Shown here piece by piece: positions 8,238 to 17,345 of a stretch of DNA of 64,000 nt. Source of the stretch: Paractinoplanes tereljensis (GTDB taxonomy: Bacteria; Actinomycetota; Actinomycetes; Mycobacteriales; Micromonosporaceae). The stretch covers positions 186,001-250,000 of the forward strand of contig NZ_BOMY01000055.1 of the NCBI RefSeq assembly GCF_016862435.1, read 5' to 3'. Positions within the stretch are counted from its first letter, which is position 1; each line of letters opens with the position of its first letter. The notes beneath the pieces were generated by a model. It saw only the letters and a list, made by a program, of their open reading frames with translations, was not told the origin of the DNA and ran no database searches. A program made the translations under genes and the position numbers.

Positions 8238-8849
8238 CTACACAGTGTGAGCTTCAGGCCGTGGCGATCGGCCGGACACCCGGGGTGTCACCACGTGCAG
8301 GGCGAACAGGACGTAACCCGTGAGCACCGGCACCAGCACCGGGTGCACGAACCAGGCGAGCAAGCCCCCGAGCCCCAGCACCCCGGCCGCGACGAGCGGA
8401 ACGGCCGGGCGGGCCATCGCGATGGTCAGCGCCGACCGCGCCGCTCCCCTGTTCGAAGCCGCATCACCCGGGTCCCCGCCGTCCGCGAGGCCCGCGCGCA
8501 CCGCGACCAGGGCGGTGTAACCGGCCACCAGGGCCGCGGCGGCCAGCACCGCGGTCAGCACCGGGGCACCGCCGGGGACGGCGCCCCGGCGGAGGGCCGC
8601 CACGTCGATGACGACCAGGACGATGGCGGCGGCCACCACCGGACCGGCGACGAGGCCGGGTAACAGGCGGCGGCGGAAGACCGCCCACAGGTCGGCGAAC
8701 GACGGCCACCGGCCTTCAGCAATGAAAAAGCCGATCGCGTAGCTGCCGGCCGCCACCGCCGCTCCCGCTGTGAACAGCGGGAGCGACAGCAGCGTCACGA
8801 CGATGCCGAGCAGCGCCAGATCGGCGGCCAGGCGGACGGAGTGTGGCAT
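8238..8849 (-). CDS. DUF624 (YesL-like) integral membrane protein
   Basis: A 203-residue protein with about five hydrophobic spans (first at residues 8-38, then 66-83, 96-117, 144-162 and 166-186). Its length, topology and place at the end of a sugar ABC transporter operon match DUF624/YesL proteins, which accompany rhamnogalacturonan and other oligosaccharide importers in Bacillus and actinobacteria. The molecular function of the family is unknown. It starts four nt after the stop of the upstream permease gene with GGGGTGA as ribosome site and is the last gene of the leftward operon. Confidence 0.78.
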   Translation of the reverse strand: MPHSVRLAADLALLGIVVTLLSLPLFTAGAAVAAGSYAIGFFIAEGRWPSFADLWAVFRRRLLPGLVAGPVVAAAIVLVVIDVAALRRGAVPGGAPVLTAVLAAAALVAGYTALVAVRAGLADGGDPGDAASNRGAARSALTIAMARPAVPLVAAGVLGLGGLLAWFVHPVLVPVLTGYVLFALHVVTPRVSGRSPRPEAHTV

Positions 8850-8853
8850 CGGG

Positions 8854-9684
8854 TCACCCCTTCAGGCCGCTGGTGTTGATGCCCTCGACGAGCAGTCGCT
8901 GGAAGGCGACGAAGAAGAGGAACACCGGAACCAGCGACAGCAGGCTCATGGCGAACATCGGGCCGACCGAGCTCTCGCTTGTCGAGTCGATGAACAGGGT
9001 CAGCGCCACCGGCGCGGTGTAGTCCTTGAGGTCGGAGAGGTACACCAGTTGCCGGAAGAAGTCGTTCCAGGTCCAGATGAACGAGAAGATCGCCGTGGTG
9101 ACCAGGGCGGGCCGGCTCAGCGGCAGCACGACATGCCGGAACACGCCGTACGGCGAAGCGCCGTCGATCACCGCGGCCTCGTCCAGCTCGCGCGGGATGC
9201 CCCGCATGAACTGGACCATCAGGAACACGAAGAACGCCTCGGTGGCCAGGAAGTGTGGCACGAGCAGCGGGAGGTACGGCCATTCGCCGCCGACCCAGCC
9301 GAGGGTCCGGAACAGGATGTACTGCGGGATGATCAGCACGTGCCCGGGCAGCAGCAGGGTGCCGATCATGACGGCGAACCAGACACCGCGCAGGCGGAAA
9401 CGCAAACGGCCGAGAGCGTAGGCGGCGAGCAAGCACGAGAGCGTGTTGCCGAGCACGGTCAGGACCGCCACCATCGCGCTGTTCAGGAAGAACCGCCCGA
9501 ACGCCACATCGAACTTCTGCCAGCCCTCGGCGAAGTTTCCCGGCGTGAACTCGGTCGGGAACAGCCCGATGTTGCTCGCGATCTCCTCGGGCGATTTGAA
9601 CGACGTGCCGACCATCCAGACCAGCGGGTAGAGGACGACCGCCAGGATCACGATCAGCGCCAGCAGGCGCACCTTCGAGCGCAT
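8854..9684 (-). CDS. Carbohydrate ABC transporter permease, MalG/UgpE type
   Basis: A 276-residue inner-membrane permease with six predicted spans, starting with a long N-terminal helix. The EAA loop that docks the ATPase is present (ELDEAAVIDGASPYGVFRHV, about residues 168-187). The protein completes the permease pair of a family-1 carbohydrate importer with the product of 9684-10667. Start context is GTGATG: the upstream stop TGA overlaps either a GTG at 9687 or an ATG at 9684, so the two genes are tightly coupled. No ATPase gene lies nearby, as is usual where a shared MsiK-type ATPase serves many sugar importers in actinobacteria. Confidence 0.9.
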   Translation of the reverse strand: MRSKVRLLALIVILAVVLYPLVWMVGTSFKSPEEIASNIGLFPTEFTPGNFAEGWQKFDVAFGRFFLNSAMVAVLTVLGNTLSCLLAAYALGRLRFRLRGVWFAVMIGTLLLPGHVLIIPQYILFRTLGWVGGEWPYLPLLVPHFLATEAFFVFLMVQFMRGIPRELDEAAVIDGASPYGVFRHVVLPLSRPALVTTAIFSFIWTWNDFFRQLVYLSDLKDYTAPVALTLFIDSTSESSVGPMFAMSLLSLVPVFLFFVAFQRLLVEGINTSGLKG

Positions 9685-10667
9685 CACTTCGCCTCGGAGT
9701 CGGAGTAGTGGACCCAGAACCGCCCGGTGCTGAACAGCAGAACGGTGATCGTGCCGATCACCACCAGGAAGACCCAGGCCATCGCGGACGCGTAACCCAT
9801 GTTCAGTTCCACGAAGCCCGCGTTGTAGAGCCGCAGGGTGTACATCAGCGTGGAGTCGACCGGTCCGCCGGTGCCGTTGCTCAGCACGAACGCCGACGTG
9901 AAGCCCTGGAAGCCGTGGATGGTCTCCAGGACCAGGTTGAAGAAGATGACCGGCGACAGCATCGGCAGCGTGATGTGCACGAACCGGCGCCAGGCGCTGG
10001 CACCGTCCACCGACGCGGCCTCGTACAGCTCGATCGGCACCTGTTTCAGGCCGGCCAGGAAGATCACCATCGGTGCGCCGAACTGCCAGATGGCCAGCAG
10101 CATCAGGGTGGGCAGCGCCCAGGTCGGGTCGTTGACCCAGGCCTTGCCCTCGATCCCGAACAGCGACAGGAACGAGTTCACGGCGCCGTCACCGTTGAAC
10201 ATGCTGCGCCAGACGATCGCCACCGCCACGCTGCCGCCCAGCAGCGACGGCAGGTAGAACAGGCCACGGAACGCGGCGATGCCACGCATCGCCTTGTTGA
10301 GCAGCAGCGCGACACCGAGTGCGGCGGCCAGCTTCAGCGGCACCGCGATCAGCGCGAAGGTCGCGGTGACCCGCACCGCGTGCCAGTACTGCGGGTCGGC
10401 GGTGAACATCCGCCGGTAGTTCTCCAGGCCGATCCAGTTGGCCTCGGTGACCGGGATGAGCGGGCTGTAGTCGGTGAAGCTGAGATACAGCGAGAGCAGC
10501 ATCGGGATCGCGGTGATCCCCAGGAGGCCGAGCAGCCACGGGGAGAGAAATACGTATCCGGCCAGGTCCTCGCGTCGTCGCCGGCGGACCGCCCGGCCCC
10601 GCCGATGTGCGGCGGGGACGGGCGGGGCGGGCTCGGTCGGACGGACCGGCATCTGAGCCATTGTCAC
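9684..10667 (-). CDS. Carbohydrate ABC transporter permease, MalF/UgpA type
   Basis: A 327-residue permease. After a basic cytoplasmic N-terminus (RRGRAVRRRRREDLA) come six hydrophobic spans, and the EAA motif reads ELYEAASVDGASAWRRFVHI (about residues 213-232). It forms the heterodimeric channel with the downstream MalG-type protein. The GTG at 10667 follows AGGAA by seven nt and the gene begins 11 nt after the binding-protein stop. Substrate is probably a uronate-containing or other plant-derived oligosaccharide, judged from the divergent glucuronate-isomerase operon, but the permease sequence itself does not show this. Confidence 0.9.
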   Translation of the reverse strand: MTMAQMPVRPTEPAPPVPAAHRRGRAVRRRRREDLAGYVFLSPWLLGLLGITAIPMLLSLYLSFTDYSPLIPVTEANWIGLENYRRMFTADPQYWHAVRVTATFALIAVPLKLAAALGVALLLNKAMRGIAAFRGLFYLPSLLGGSVAVAIVWRSMFNGDGAVNSFLSLFGIEGKAWVNDPTWALPTLMLLAIWQFGAPMVIFLAGLKQVPIELYEAASVDGASAWRRFVHITLPMLSPVIFFNLVLETIHGFQGFTSAFVLSNGTGGPVDSTLMYTLRLYNAGFVELNMGYASAMAWVFLVVIGTITVLLFSTGRFWVHYSDSEAK

Positions 10668-10678
10668 GGAAATGTTCC

Positions 10679-12016
10679 TCAGCTCTGCCCGATGGCCGCC
10701 TTGGCGGCGGTGACGAACGCCGTGGCACCTGCCTCGGGGGTCGATCGGCCGTAGGTGACCTCTTCAGCGATCCGGATCAGCTCGGACTTCACCTTGCTGT
10801 GGCCCTTGGGCGGCACGCTCGGTGAGGTCGGGCCGAATTTGGTGCCGAGTTCGTCCTGCACCTGGATGGTCTGCTTCATGCTCGGGTCGGTCACCGACTC
10901 GGACACCTGCTTGCGGACGTCGAGGTTGGGCGGCAGGCCCCGGTCGGTGCCGAGGATCTTGCCGGCCTCCGGGTCGTTGGCCAGGAAGTTGACCACGTCG
11001 ACCGCGGCGTCCTTCTTGGGGCTGCCCTTGAAGACCGAGAAGTACATCGAGGCGCGCGCCCACTGGGCACTCGGGTCACCGGGGTAGGCGATGACGCCGA
11101 GCTCGCTCTTGGTGTTCTTCTTCAGTTCGGGCATCTGGTTGACCCAGACCCAGGAGGTGCCCGCCTTGCCGGTCACCACCAACTGCTTGGCGACGCTGGA
11201 GTCGTTGCCCTCGTGGATGACGTCCGGGGTCGGGGTGGCCCCGGCCGCGCGGGCGTTCTTCCACAGCGTGAACCACTTGGCGATGTCGGCCTCGTCGAAC
11301 GCGAGCTTGTTGTCCTTGTAGAGGTCCTTGCCGTTCTGCCGCAGGTAGACCCAGAGGGCCTGGTAGACGGCACTCGGGTCCTGGGTGCCGGGCACCTTCG
11401 AGACCTTGGAGACGTTGGCCGCCCACGCGACGAAGTCCTCCCAGCTCATGCCGGTGGTCGGCGCGGGCAGCTTGAACTTGTCGAGCAGGGTCTTGTCGTA
11501 CACCAGGCCCTGGGTGTTCTCGCCCATGGCGACGCCGGCCAGCTTTCCGTCGACCTCGCCGTACTCCTTGAGGCTCTTCGGGAACTTGCTGACGTCGAGC
11601 TTGCCGCTGCTGGCGTACGAGGTCAGGTCGAGGGTGACGCCGCGTTGCGCGTACTCCGCGATGAAGTTGTCGTCGATCTGGAAGACGTCCGGCGCGTTGC
11701 CGCCGGCGGTCAGCGTGGCGAGCTTGTCGAAGTAGCCCTGGTTGGCCTGCCAGGTCTTCTTGAACGTCACGTTCGGGTGCTTCGTGGTGTAGAGAGCGAG
11801 CGCTTTATCGGTCAGCTCGGCGCGCTTGTCGGCGCCCCACCAGAAGATGGAGAGCTCGACCTTGTCACTGCTGCCACCTTCACTGGAGTCGTCGCCACAG
11901 GCGGCGGCCCCGAGGATCAGGGGCAGCGCCAGGGCGGCGGCGAGCAGGCGGCGGCGAGTCCGGTGGGGTGCCGGGGTAGGTTGATCTGGCGTGGCGCTCC
12001 TCGTGATGGGATTCAT
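10679..12016 (-). CDS. Extracellular sugar-binding lipoprotein of ABC importer
   Basis: A 445-residue family-1 solute-binding protein. The ATG at 12016 is chosen because AAGGAG lies 9 nt upstream. It gives a signal with RTRRRLLAAALALPLILGAAAC ending in a lipobox cysteine at about residue 36, followed by a Ser/Gly linker. The mature part has the usual fold marks (DVFQIDDNFIAEYAQRG, AVDVVNFLANDPEAGKILG). Anchored to the outer face of the membrane, it delivers sugar to the two permeases encoded downstream. It lies 16 nt after its LacI regulator and is the first structural gene of the importer operon. Confidence 0.92.
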   Translation of the reverse strand: MNPITRSATPDQPTPAPHRTRRRLLAAALALPLILGAAACGDDSSEGGSSDKVELSIFWWGADKRAELTDKALALYTTKHPNVTFKKTWQANQGYFDKLATLTAGGNAPDVFQIDDNFIAEYAQRGVTLDLTSYASSGKLDVSKFPKSLKEYGEVDGKLAGVAMGENTQGLVYDKTLLDKFKLPAPTTGMSWEDFVAWAANVSKVSKVPGTQDPSAVYQALWVYLRQNGKDLYKDNKLAFDEADIAKWFTLWKNARAAGATPTPDVIHEGNDSSVAKQLVVTGKAGTSWVWVNQMPELKKNTKSELGVIAYPGDPSAQWARASMYFSVFKGSPKKDAAVDVVNFLANDPEAGKILGTDRGLPPNLDVRKQVSESVTDPSMKQTIQVQDELGTKFGPTSPSVPPKGHSKVKSELIRIAEEVTYGRSTPEAGATAFVTAAKAAIGQS

Positions 12017-12032
12017 GTCGTGTGGCTCCTTT

Positions 12033-13067
12033 TTAGGAAGCGACACCTCCGGGGACGATCACGTCGCCCGGGTCCGCAGGGCTGTGCGGACCCGGGCCCG
12101 GCCCCGTCGAGTCGCGAATGACCAACTCGGTCTGCAGGTGTAGGTGTGCGGTGGAACGGCGGTCGTCGCCATGCGCGAGGAGCATGTCGACGGCCGCCCG
12201 ACCCGCGGCGGCGGTGGGTGTCGCCACCGTGGTCAGCTTCGGACGGGTGAGCCGGCTGAGCATGATGTCGTCGATGCCGATGACGCTGACGTCCTCGGGG
12301 ACACGAGCCCCCGCGGTGAGCAGCCCCTCGATGAGGCCGATCGCCATCAGGTCGTTGTAGGCGAGCACGGCGGTGGCCCCGGCCCGCAACACGTCCTCGG
12401 CGACGCTGAGGCCGCCGGTCTCGGTGGGCGGGTTGGGCCCGATGACGGTCAGCTCGGCGTGGCCGGCCCGGGCCGTGGCGGTCGCGGAGCGCCGGATCTC
12501 CCGGCTGGTCCACGAGCCGCGCGGCCCACTCAGTAGTGCGATCTCGCGGTGGCCCCGGGCGGTGAGGTGCTCGATGGCGAGCCTCGCGCCCTGGGCCACG
12601 TCCATCACGACGGCGGGGATGCCGGTGATCTGGCGGTTGACGACGACGAGCGGCACCTCGCGGCTGAGCTGCTCGATCAGCGTGTTGCTCATGCGGGGGC
12701 TGCACAACAGGACGCCGTCGACCTGCTTGGCCAGGGCTCGCACCACCTCTTCCTCGAGCGCCGGGTCCTCGTTGGTGTCGGCGACGAAGATGTGGTGGTC
12801 GTGCTTGCGGGCCTGGCTCTCGGCGGCCTTGATGAGCGGGGGGAAGAACGGGTTGGCGATGTCGGCCACGATCAGGCCGATGTTGTACGTGCGGCCGGTG
12901 ATCAGCGCGCGGGCCGCCCGGTTGGGCCGGTAGCCCAGCTGTTCGGCGCACGCCAGCACACGACTGCGGGTGTTCGGGTTGACCAGGTGGGGCGCCGAGA
13001 ACGTGCGCGACACGGTGGAGATGTGCACACCGGACGCCCGAGCGACGTCGCGAATGGTGACGGACAC
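12033..13067 (-). CDS. LacI-family regulator of the importer and uronate locus
   Basis: A 344-residue LacI/GalR repressor. The GTG at 13067 has GAGGAGG eight nt upstream and gives the standard N-terminus SVTIRDVARASGVHISTVSR with the recognition helix at about residues 15-22. The sensor domain shows IGLIVADIANPFFPPLIKAA and VSVIGIDDIMLSRLTRPKLTTV. It heads the leftward ABC transporter operon and faces the rightward catabolic operon, so it probably controls both through sites in the 242-nt gap, chiefly the TGCAA-NCGN-TTGCA element at 13134-13147. Inducer unknown; a uronate or its catabolite is the obvious guess. Confidence 0.9.
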   Translation of the reverse strand: MSVTIRDVARASGVHISTVSRTFSAPHLVNPNTRSRVLACAEQLGYRPNRAARALITGRTYNIGLIVADIANPFFPPLIKAAESQARKHDHHIFVADTNEDPALEEEVVRALAKQVDGVLLCSPRMSNTLIEQLSREVPLVVVNRQITGIPAVVMDVAQGARLAIEHLTARGHREIALLSGPRGSWTSREIRRSATATARAGHAELTVIGPNPPTETGGLSVAEDVLRAGATAVLAYNDLMAIGLIEGLLTAGARVPEDVSVIGIDDIMLSRLTRPKLTTVATPTAAAGRAAVDMLLAHGDDRRSTAHLHLQTELVIRDSTGPGPGPHSPADPGDVIVPGGVAS

Positions 13068-13133
13068 GCTGCGGGCCTCCTCTTTCAAAGCACTGTGGAC
13101 GATGTGGCCGCGGTCACTGGCAGCCACAATTAA

Positions 13134-13147
13134 TGCAAGCGGTTGCA
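13134..13147. promoter_or_regulatory. LacI-type operator TGCAAGCGGTTGCA
   Basis: Five-base arms TGCAA/TTGCA surround the near-palindromic centre GCGG, the classic LacI-family layout, 67 nt upstream of the regulator start. Further TTGCA half-sites lie at 13168 and 13179, and an imperfect palindrome CTGCAAACCTTTGTAG is at 13275-13290, 20 nt before the rightward operon. The gap 13068-13309 holds no gene and serves as a divergent control region. Confidence 0.65.
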
Positions 13148-13309
13148 CAACTGTCAATGTCGTTGTGTTGCATAAAGATTGCAGACGGGCACCCGAAAGG
13201 CGCTCTTAGCCGGGCAAATCCGGACGATAATCGCCTCAGTCATTGACTGCTACGCATCGATCCGCCTAACTTCGCTGCAAACCTTTGTAGTCAGCCGGCT
13301 GGAGGAGAC

Positions 13310-14620
13310 GTGTCCCGAGATCAGCGCCGCCGGATCGCCCTGGTCGGCGCCGGCGCCCGCGCCGAGATGTTCGTCCGAGCGATCACCGAGGACCACGCCG
13401 ACACCACCACGCTGGTGGCGCTGGCCGACGTCAACCAGCACCGGATGGACGCACACAACCGCTGGCTGAAAACGCCCGTCCCCACCTACCAGGCCGCCGA
13501 CCTGGCCAGCCTGATCGCCGAGGAGCGCGTCGACGAGGTGATCGTGACCAGCATGGACAGCACCCATGCCGGGCACATGGTCACCGCCCTCGACGCCGGC
13601 TGCGACGTGATCACCGAGAAGCCGATGACCGTCGACGCCGAGAGCGCACGGCGCATCCTCGACGCGCAGAAGCGCAGCGGCAAACGAGTGCAAGTGACGT
13701 TCAACTACCGCTACAACCCGGTGCACGAGATGGTGCGCACCCTCCTGGCCGGCGGTGAGATCGGCGAGATCGGCTCGGTGCACTTCGAGTGGCTGCTCGA
13801 CGTGCGGCACGGCGCCGACTACTTCCGCCGCTGGCACCGCGACAAGGCCAACTCCGGCGGCCTGCTGGTGCACAAGTCCGGGCACCACTTCGACCTGGTC
13901 AACTGGTGGCTCGGAGCGGCACCCGAGGAGGTGTACGCGTCCGGCCGGCTCTTCTTCTACGGCGAGAACGGCCAGCGGCACGGGTACGCCCGCGACTACG
14001 ATCGGGTGCACGGCAGTCCCGCGGCGCAGGGCGACCCGTTCGCCCTCGACCTGGCCGCCAACGACCGGCTGCGCGAGCTCTATCTCGACGCCGAGTCCGA
14101 GGACGGCTACCTGCGCGACCGCAACGTCTTCGCGCCCGGCATCACGATCGAGGACGACCTGTCGGTGCTGGTCCGCTACGACACCGGGGCGCGGATGACC
14201 TACCACCTGACGGCCTACGCGCCGTGGGAGGGCTACCGGCTCATGGTCAACGGCAGCAAGGGCCGGCTCGAGCTCGAGGTCGTCGAGTCCGACCACGTCA
14301 GCCCGGCCGCCGCCGGGGAGCTGAAAGGGGCCGCCGTGCACGGCATCGAGGCCGCACCCGAGCAGGGCGGCGTAACCCTGACCATCCGGCCGTACTGGGC
14401 CCCGCCGTACAAGGTCGAGCTGCAACCGCACCGCCGCGAGGGACACGGGGGCGCCGACCACCGGATGACCGCGGTCCTGCTCGGCGGGCAGACCGACCCG
14501 ATGAACCGTTCCGCGACCGCCCGCGACGGCGCCCTGGCGCTGCTCACCGGCCTCGCCGCCAACCGCTCCCTGCAGACCGCCGAGCCGGTACGGGTCTCCG
14601 ACCTGCTCGACCTGAACTGA
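13310..14620 (+). CDS. Gfo/Idh/MocA-family oxidoreductase, first gene of uronate operon
   Basis: A 436-residue dehydrogenase. Residues 1-130 form the NAD(P) domain (RRIALVGAGARAEMFVRAI) with CDVITEKPMTVDAESARR supplying the family lysine; the C-terminal domain includes HKSGHHFDLVNWWLG with the conserved acidic/His pair. GTG start with GGAGGAG upstream. It is longer than typical inositol dehydrogenases and resembles the long actinobacterial form of unknown substrate. The gene leads a five-gene run and stops 14 nt before uxaC. A role in oxidising a uronate-containing sugar before isomerisation fits the context, but this is inference. Confidence 0.87.
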   Translation: MSRDQRRRIALVGAGARAEMFVRAITEDHADTTTLVALADVNQHRMDAHNRWLKTPVPTYQAADLASLIAEERVDEVIVTSMDSTHAGHMVTALDAGCDVITEKPMTVDAESARRILDAQKRSGKRVQVTFNYRYNPVHEMVRTLLAGGEIGEIGSVHFEWLLDVRHGADYFRRWHRDKANSGGLLVHKSGHHFDLVNWWLGAAPEEVYASGRLFFYGENGQRHGYARDYDRVHGSPAAQGDPFALDLAANDRLRELYLDAESEDGYLRDRNVFAPGITIEDDLSVLVRYDTGARMTYHLTAYAPWEGYRLMVNGSKGRLELEVVESDHVSPAAAGELKGAAVHGIEAAPEQGGVTLTIRPYWAPPYKVELQPHRREGHGGADHRMTAVLLGGQTDPMNRSATARDGALALLTGLAANRSLQTAEPVRVSDLLDLN

Positions 14621-14634
14621 TCACCGAGGTGACC

Positions 14635-16068
14635 GTGTCCGACCCGACGTTCGCCATCGACACGCGCCAGGCCGGCATCGCCCGCGAGCTCTACGAAGCC
14701 GTACGGGAAATGCCGTTGCTCTCGCCGCACGGCCATGTCGATCCCCGCCTGCTCGCCGACGACGAGCCGTTCCCCGATCCGGCGCGACTGCTCATCGTGC
14801 CCGATCACTACGTCACCCGGATGCTGCTCAGCCAGGGCATTCCGCCGTCCCGCCTGGGCGTCCCCCGGCGGGACGGCGGCCCGGTGGAGTCGGACGGGCG
14901 GACGATCTGGCGGCTGCTCGCCGACAACTGGCACCTGTTCCGCGGCACCCCCTCGCGGCTCTGGCTGGAGCAGACCTTCCGCACGGTCTTCGGGGTGGAG
15001 ACGCGGCTGCGGGCGGAGACCGCCGACGAGGTGTACGACGCGATCGCCGCCAAGCTCGCCGAGCCGAGCTTCCGGCCGCGGGCACTGTTCGAGCGGTTCG
15101 GCATCGAGGTCCTGGCCACCACCGAGTCGCCGACCGACGACCTGGCCCAGCACGCCAAGCTGGCGGCCGACGGCTGGGGCGGCCCGGGCGGCCGGGTGAT
15201 CTCGACGTTCCGGCCGGACAACGTGGTCGACATGGAGCGCCCGGACTGGCGCGACGCGATCGATGCACTCGGCGAGATCGCCGGCGAGGACACCGGCACC
15301 TACCCGGGTTATCTGGACGCGCTGCGCAGCCGCCGAGAGGCATTCATCGCGGCCGGCACCACCTGCACCGACCACGGCCACCCGACGGCCCGAACCCTGT
15401 CGCTGACCCCGGCCGAGGCTGCGGCCCTCTACGAACGCGGTCTGCACGGGACGGCCACGGCCGAGGACGCCGAGACGTTCCGGGCGCACATGCTGCTGGA
15501 GTTCGCCCGGATGTCGCTCGACGACGGCCTGGTCATGCAGATCCACCCGGGCGCGAACCGCAACCACAACCGCCGGCTGTACGCCGAGCACGGCCTGGAC
15601 GTGGGCGGCGACATCCCGCAGGCCACCGATTACGTGCACGCGCTGCGGCCGCTGCTGGACGCGTACGGCATGGATCCGAAGTTGCGGCTGGTGGTCTACA
15701 CCCTGGACGAGTACACGTTCAGCCGCGAGCTGGCCCCGCTGGCCGGTGGTTACCCGGCTCTCTTCCTGGGCGCGCCGTGGTGGTTCCTGGACACCCCCGA
15801 CGCGATGCGCCGCTTCCGGGAGGCGGTCACCGACGCGGCCGGCTTCTACAACACGGCCGGGTTCGTCGACGACACCCGGGCGTTCTGCTCGATCCCGGTG
15901 CGGCACGACGTGGCCCGCCGCTCCGACGCCGCCTACCTGGCGTCGCTTGTCGCGCAGGACCGGCTGCCGCTGGACGAGGCCGCCGAGACCATGGCCGACC
16001 TCGCCTACCACCTGCCGAAGCGCATCTTCAAGCTCGACGGGACCAAATTCGACGGGGCAACGAAATGA
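14635..16068 (+). CDS. uxaC: Glucuronate (uronate) isomerase UxaC
   Basis: A 477-residue uronate isomerase, close to the family norm of about 470. The amidohydrolase-related barrel begins with the metal-site motif SPHGHVDPRLLADD and later has QIHPGANRNHN and ALFLGAPWWFLDTPDAMRRFRE with NTAGFVDDTRAFCSIPVRHD, all typical of UxaC. It converts D-glucuronate to D-fructuronate and D-galacturonate to D-tagaturonate in the cytosol. GTG 14635 has GAGG five nt upstream; an upstream GTG at 14629 is less likely. The stop overlaps the next start by four bases. With the mannitol-dehydrogenase-family reductase two genes on, it gives the first two steps of uronate breakdown. Confidence 0.95.
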   Translation: MSDPTFAIDTRQAGIARELYEAVREMPLLSPHGHVDPRLLADDEPFPDPARLLIVPDHYVTRMLLSQGIPPSRLGVPRRDGGPVESDGRTIWRLLADNWHLFRGTPSRLWLEQTFRTVFGVETRLRAETADEVYDAIAAKLAEPSFRPRALFERFGIEVLATTESPTDDLAQHAKLAADGWGGPGGRVISTFRPDNVVDMERPDWRDAIDALGEIAGEDTGTYPGYLDALRSRREAFIAAGTTCTDHGHPTARTLSLTPAEAAALYERGLHGTATAEDAETFRAHMLLEFARMSLDDGLVMQIHPGANRNHNRRLYAEHGLDVGGDIPQATDYVHALRPLLDAYGMDPKLRLVVYTLDEYTFSRELAPLAGGYPALFLGAPWWFLDTPDAMRRFREAVTDAAGFYNTAGFVDDTRAFCSIPVRHDVARRSDAAYLASLVAQDRLPLDEAAETMADLAYHLPKRIFKLDGTKFDGATK

Positions 16069-17345
16069 CAACGATCAACAGCGTCAAGGTCCACGACGTA
16101 CGGTTCCCGACCGCAGCCGCCGGCGATGGATCCGACTCGATCAACAAGGGCGACTACTCGGCCACCTACGTCGAGCTGACCACCGACGGGCCGCACACCG
16201 GCACCGGCTTCACCTTCACCAACGGCCGCGGCAACGAGATCACCTGCGCGGCCGTGCGAGCCCTCGCCCACCACGTCGAGGGCAAGAACCTCGGCGAGCT
16301 GTTCGACGTGAACGCCCTGCGCAGCCTCACCGCCGACGTGCAACTGCGCTGGCTGGGCCCGGAGAAGGGGGTCATCCAGATGGCCACCGGCGCGATCCTC
16401 AACGCCGTCTGGGACCTGCGGGCGAAGGTCGAGGGCAAGCCGATGTGGCAGCTCCTCGCCGAGCTGCCGACCGCCGAACTGGTCGCCGCCATCGACTTCC
16501 GGCACATCGACGACGCGCTCACCCCGGAGGACGCGGCCGCCATCCTCGACAAGGGCCGGGTCGGCCTCGAGGACCGCCTCGCGCAGTTGCGGAGCGATGG
16601 CTTCCCGTCGTACACCACCAGTGTGGGCTGGCTCGGCTACCCGGACGACAAGGTCCGGGCGCTGACCCGCGAGGCGTACGCCCAGGGCTGGCGGGCGATG
16701 AAGATGAAGGTCGGCGGCCCGATCGAGGACGACGTCCGGCGGGCCCGGATCATCCGCGACGAGATCGGCCCCGACGCGCTGCTGATGATGGACGCCAACC
16801 AGATCTGGGGGGTCGGCGAGTCGATCGACAACATGGCCCGGCTGGCCGAATTCGATCCCTACTGGATCGAGGAGCCGACGCACCCCGACGACATCCTCGG
16901 ACACGCTCGCATCCAGCAGGCGGTCGCGCCGATCCGGGTCGCCACCGGCGAGGTCGCGGCCAACCGGGTGATCTTCAAGCAGCTGCTGCAGGCCGACGCG
17001 ATCCGGGTGATGCAGATCGACTCCTGCCGGGTCGCCGGCGTTCCCGAGGTGCTCGCCGAACTGCTCCTCGCGGCCAAGTTCGGGGTGCCGGTCTGCCCGC
17101 ACTCCGGCGGCGTCGGCCTCTGCGAACTGGTCCAGCACCTGGCGATCTTCGACTACCTGCGGGTTGGCACGTCGCTGGACGGCCGGATGGTCGAGTACGT
17201 CGATCACCTGCACGAGCACTTCACCGACCCGGTGCGCACCCGGAACGGCCGCTACCTGGTGCCCGAGGCCCCCGGCTACAGCTCCGACCTCAAGGCGGAG
17301 TCGATCGCCGAATACTCCTTCCCGGACGGGCCGGTGTGGCAGTGA
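16065..17345 (+). CDS. L-fuconate dehydratase-like enolase-superfamily enzyme
   Basis: A 426-residue mandelate-racemase-type dehydratase. Key elements in order: YTTSVGWLGYPDDKV, the base lysines in MKMKVG (about residues 213-215), metal ligands in MMDANQIWGV, IEEPTHPDDILGH and ATGE, and the late PHSGGVGLCELVQHL with the catalytic His near residue 346. The strings around IEEP, GVGLCE and YVDHLHEHF are those of L-fuconate dehydratases (ENOSF1 type) rather than mannonate dehydratases. It would make 2-keto-3-deoxy-L-fuconate from L-fuconate, or act on a related acid sugar. It overlaps uxaC by four bases and uxuB-like by four, so the three products are made together. Confidence 0.85.
   Translation: MTTINSVKVHDVRFPTAAAGDGSDSINKGDYSATYVELTTDGPHTGTGFTFTNGRGNEITCAAVRALAHHVEGKNLGELFDVNALRSLTADVQLRWLGPEKGVIQMATGAILNAVWDLRAKVEGKPMWQLLAELPTAELVAAIDFRHIDDALTPEDAAAILDKGRVGLEDRLAQLRSDGFPSYTTSVGWLGYPDDKVRALTREAYAQGWRAMKMKVGGPIEDDVRRARIIRDEIGPDALLMMDANQIWGVGESIDNMARLAEFDPYWIEEPTHPDDILGHARIQQAVAPIRVATGEVAANRVIFKQLLQADAIRVMQIDSCRVAGVPEVLAELLLAAKFGVPVCPHSGGVGLCELVQHLAIFDYLRVGTSLDGRMVEYVDHLHEHFTDPVRTRNGRYLVPEAPGYSSDLKAESIAEYSFPDGPVWQ

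Noticed and set aside
10755..12121. Plus-strand open frames opposite the sugar-binding protein
   Set aside because: The minus-strand frame has a lipobox signal, ribosome site and operon context; these are shadows.
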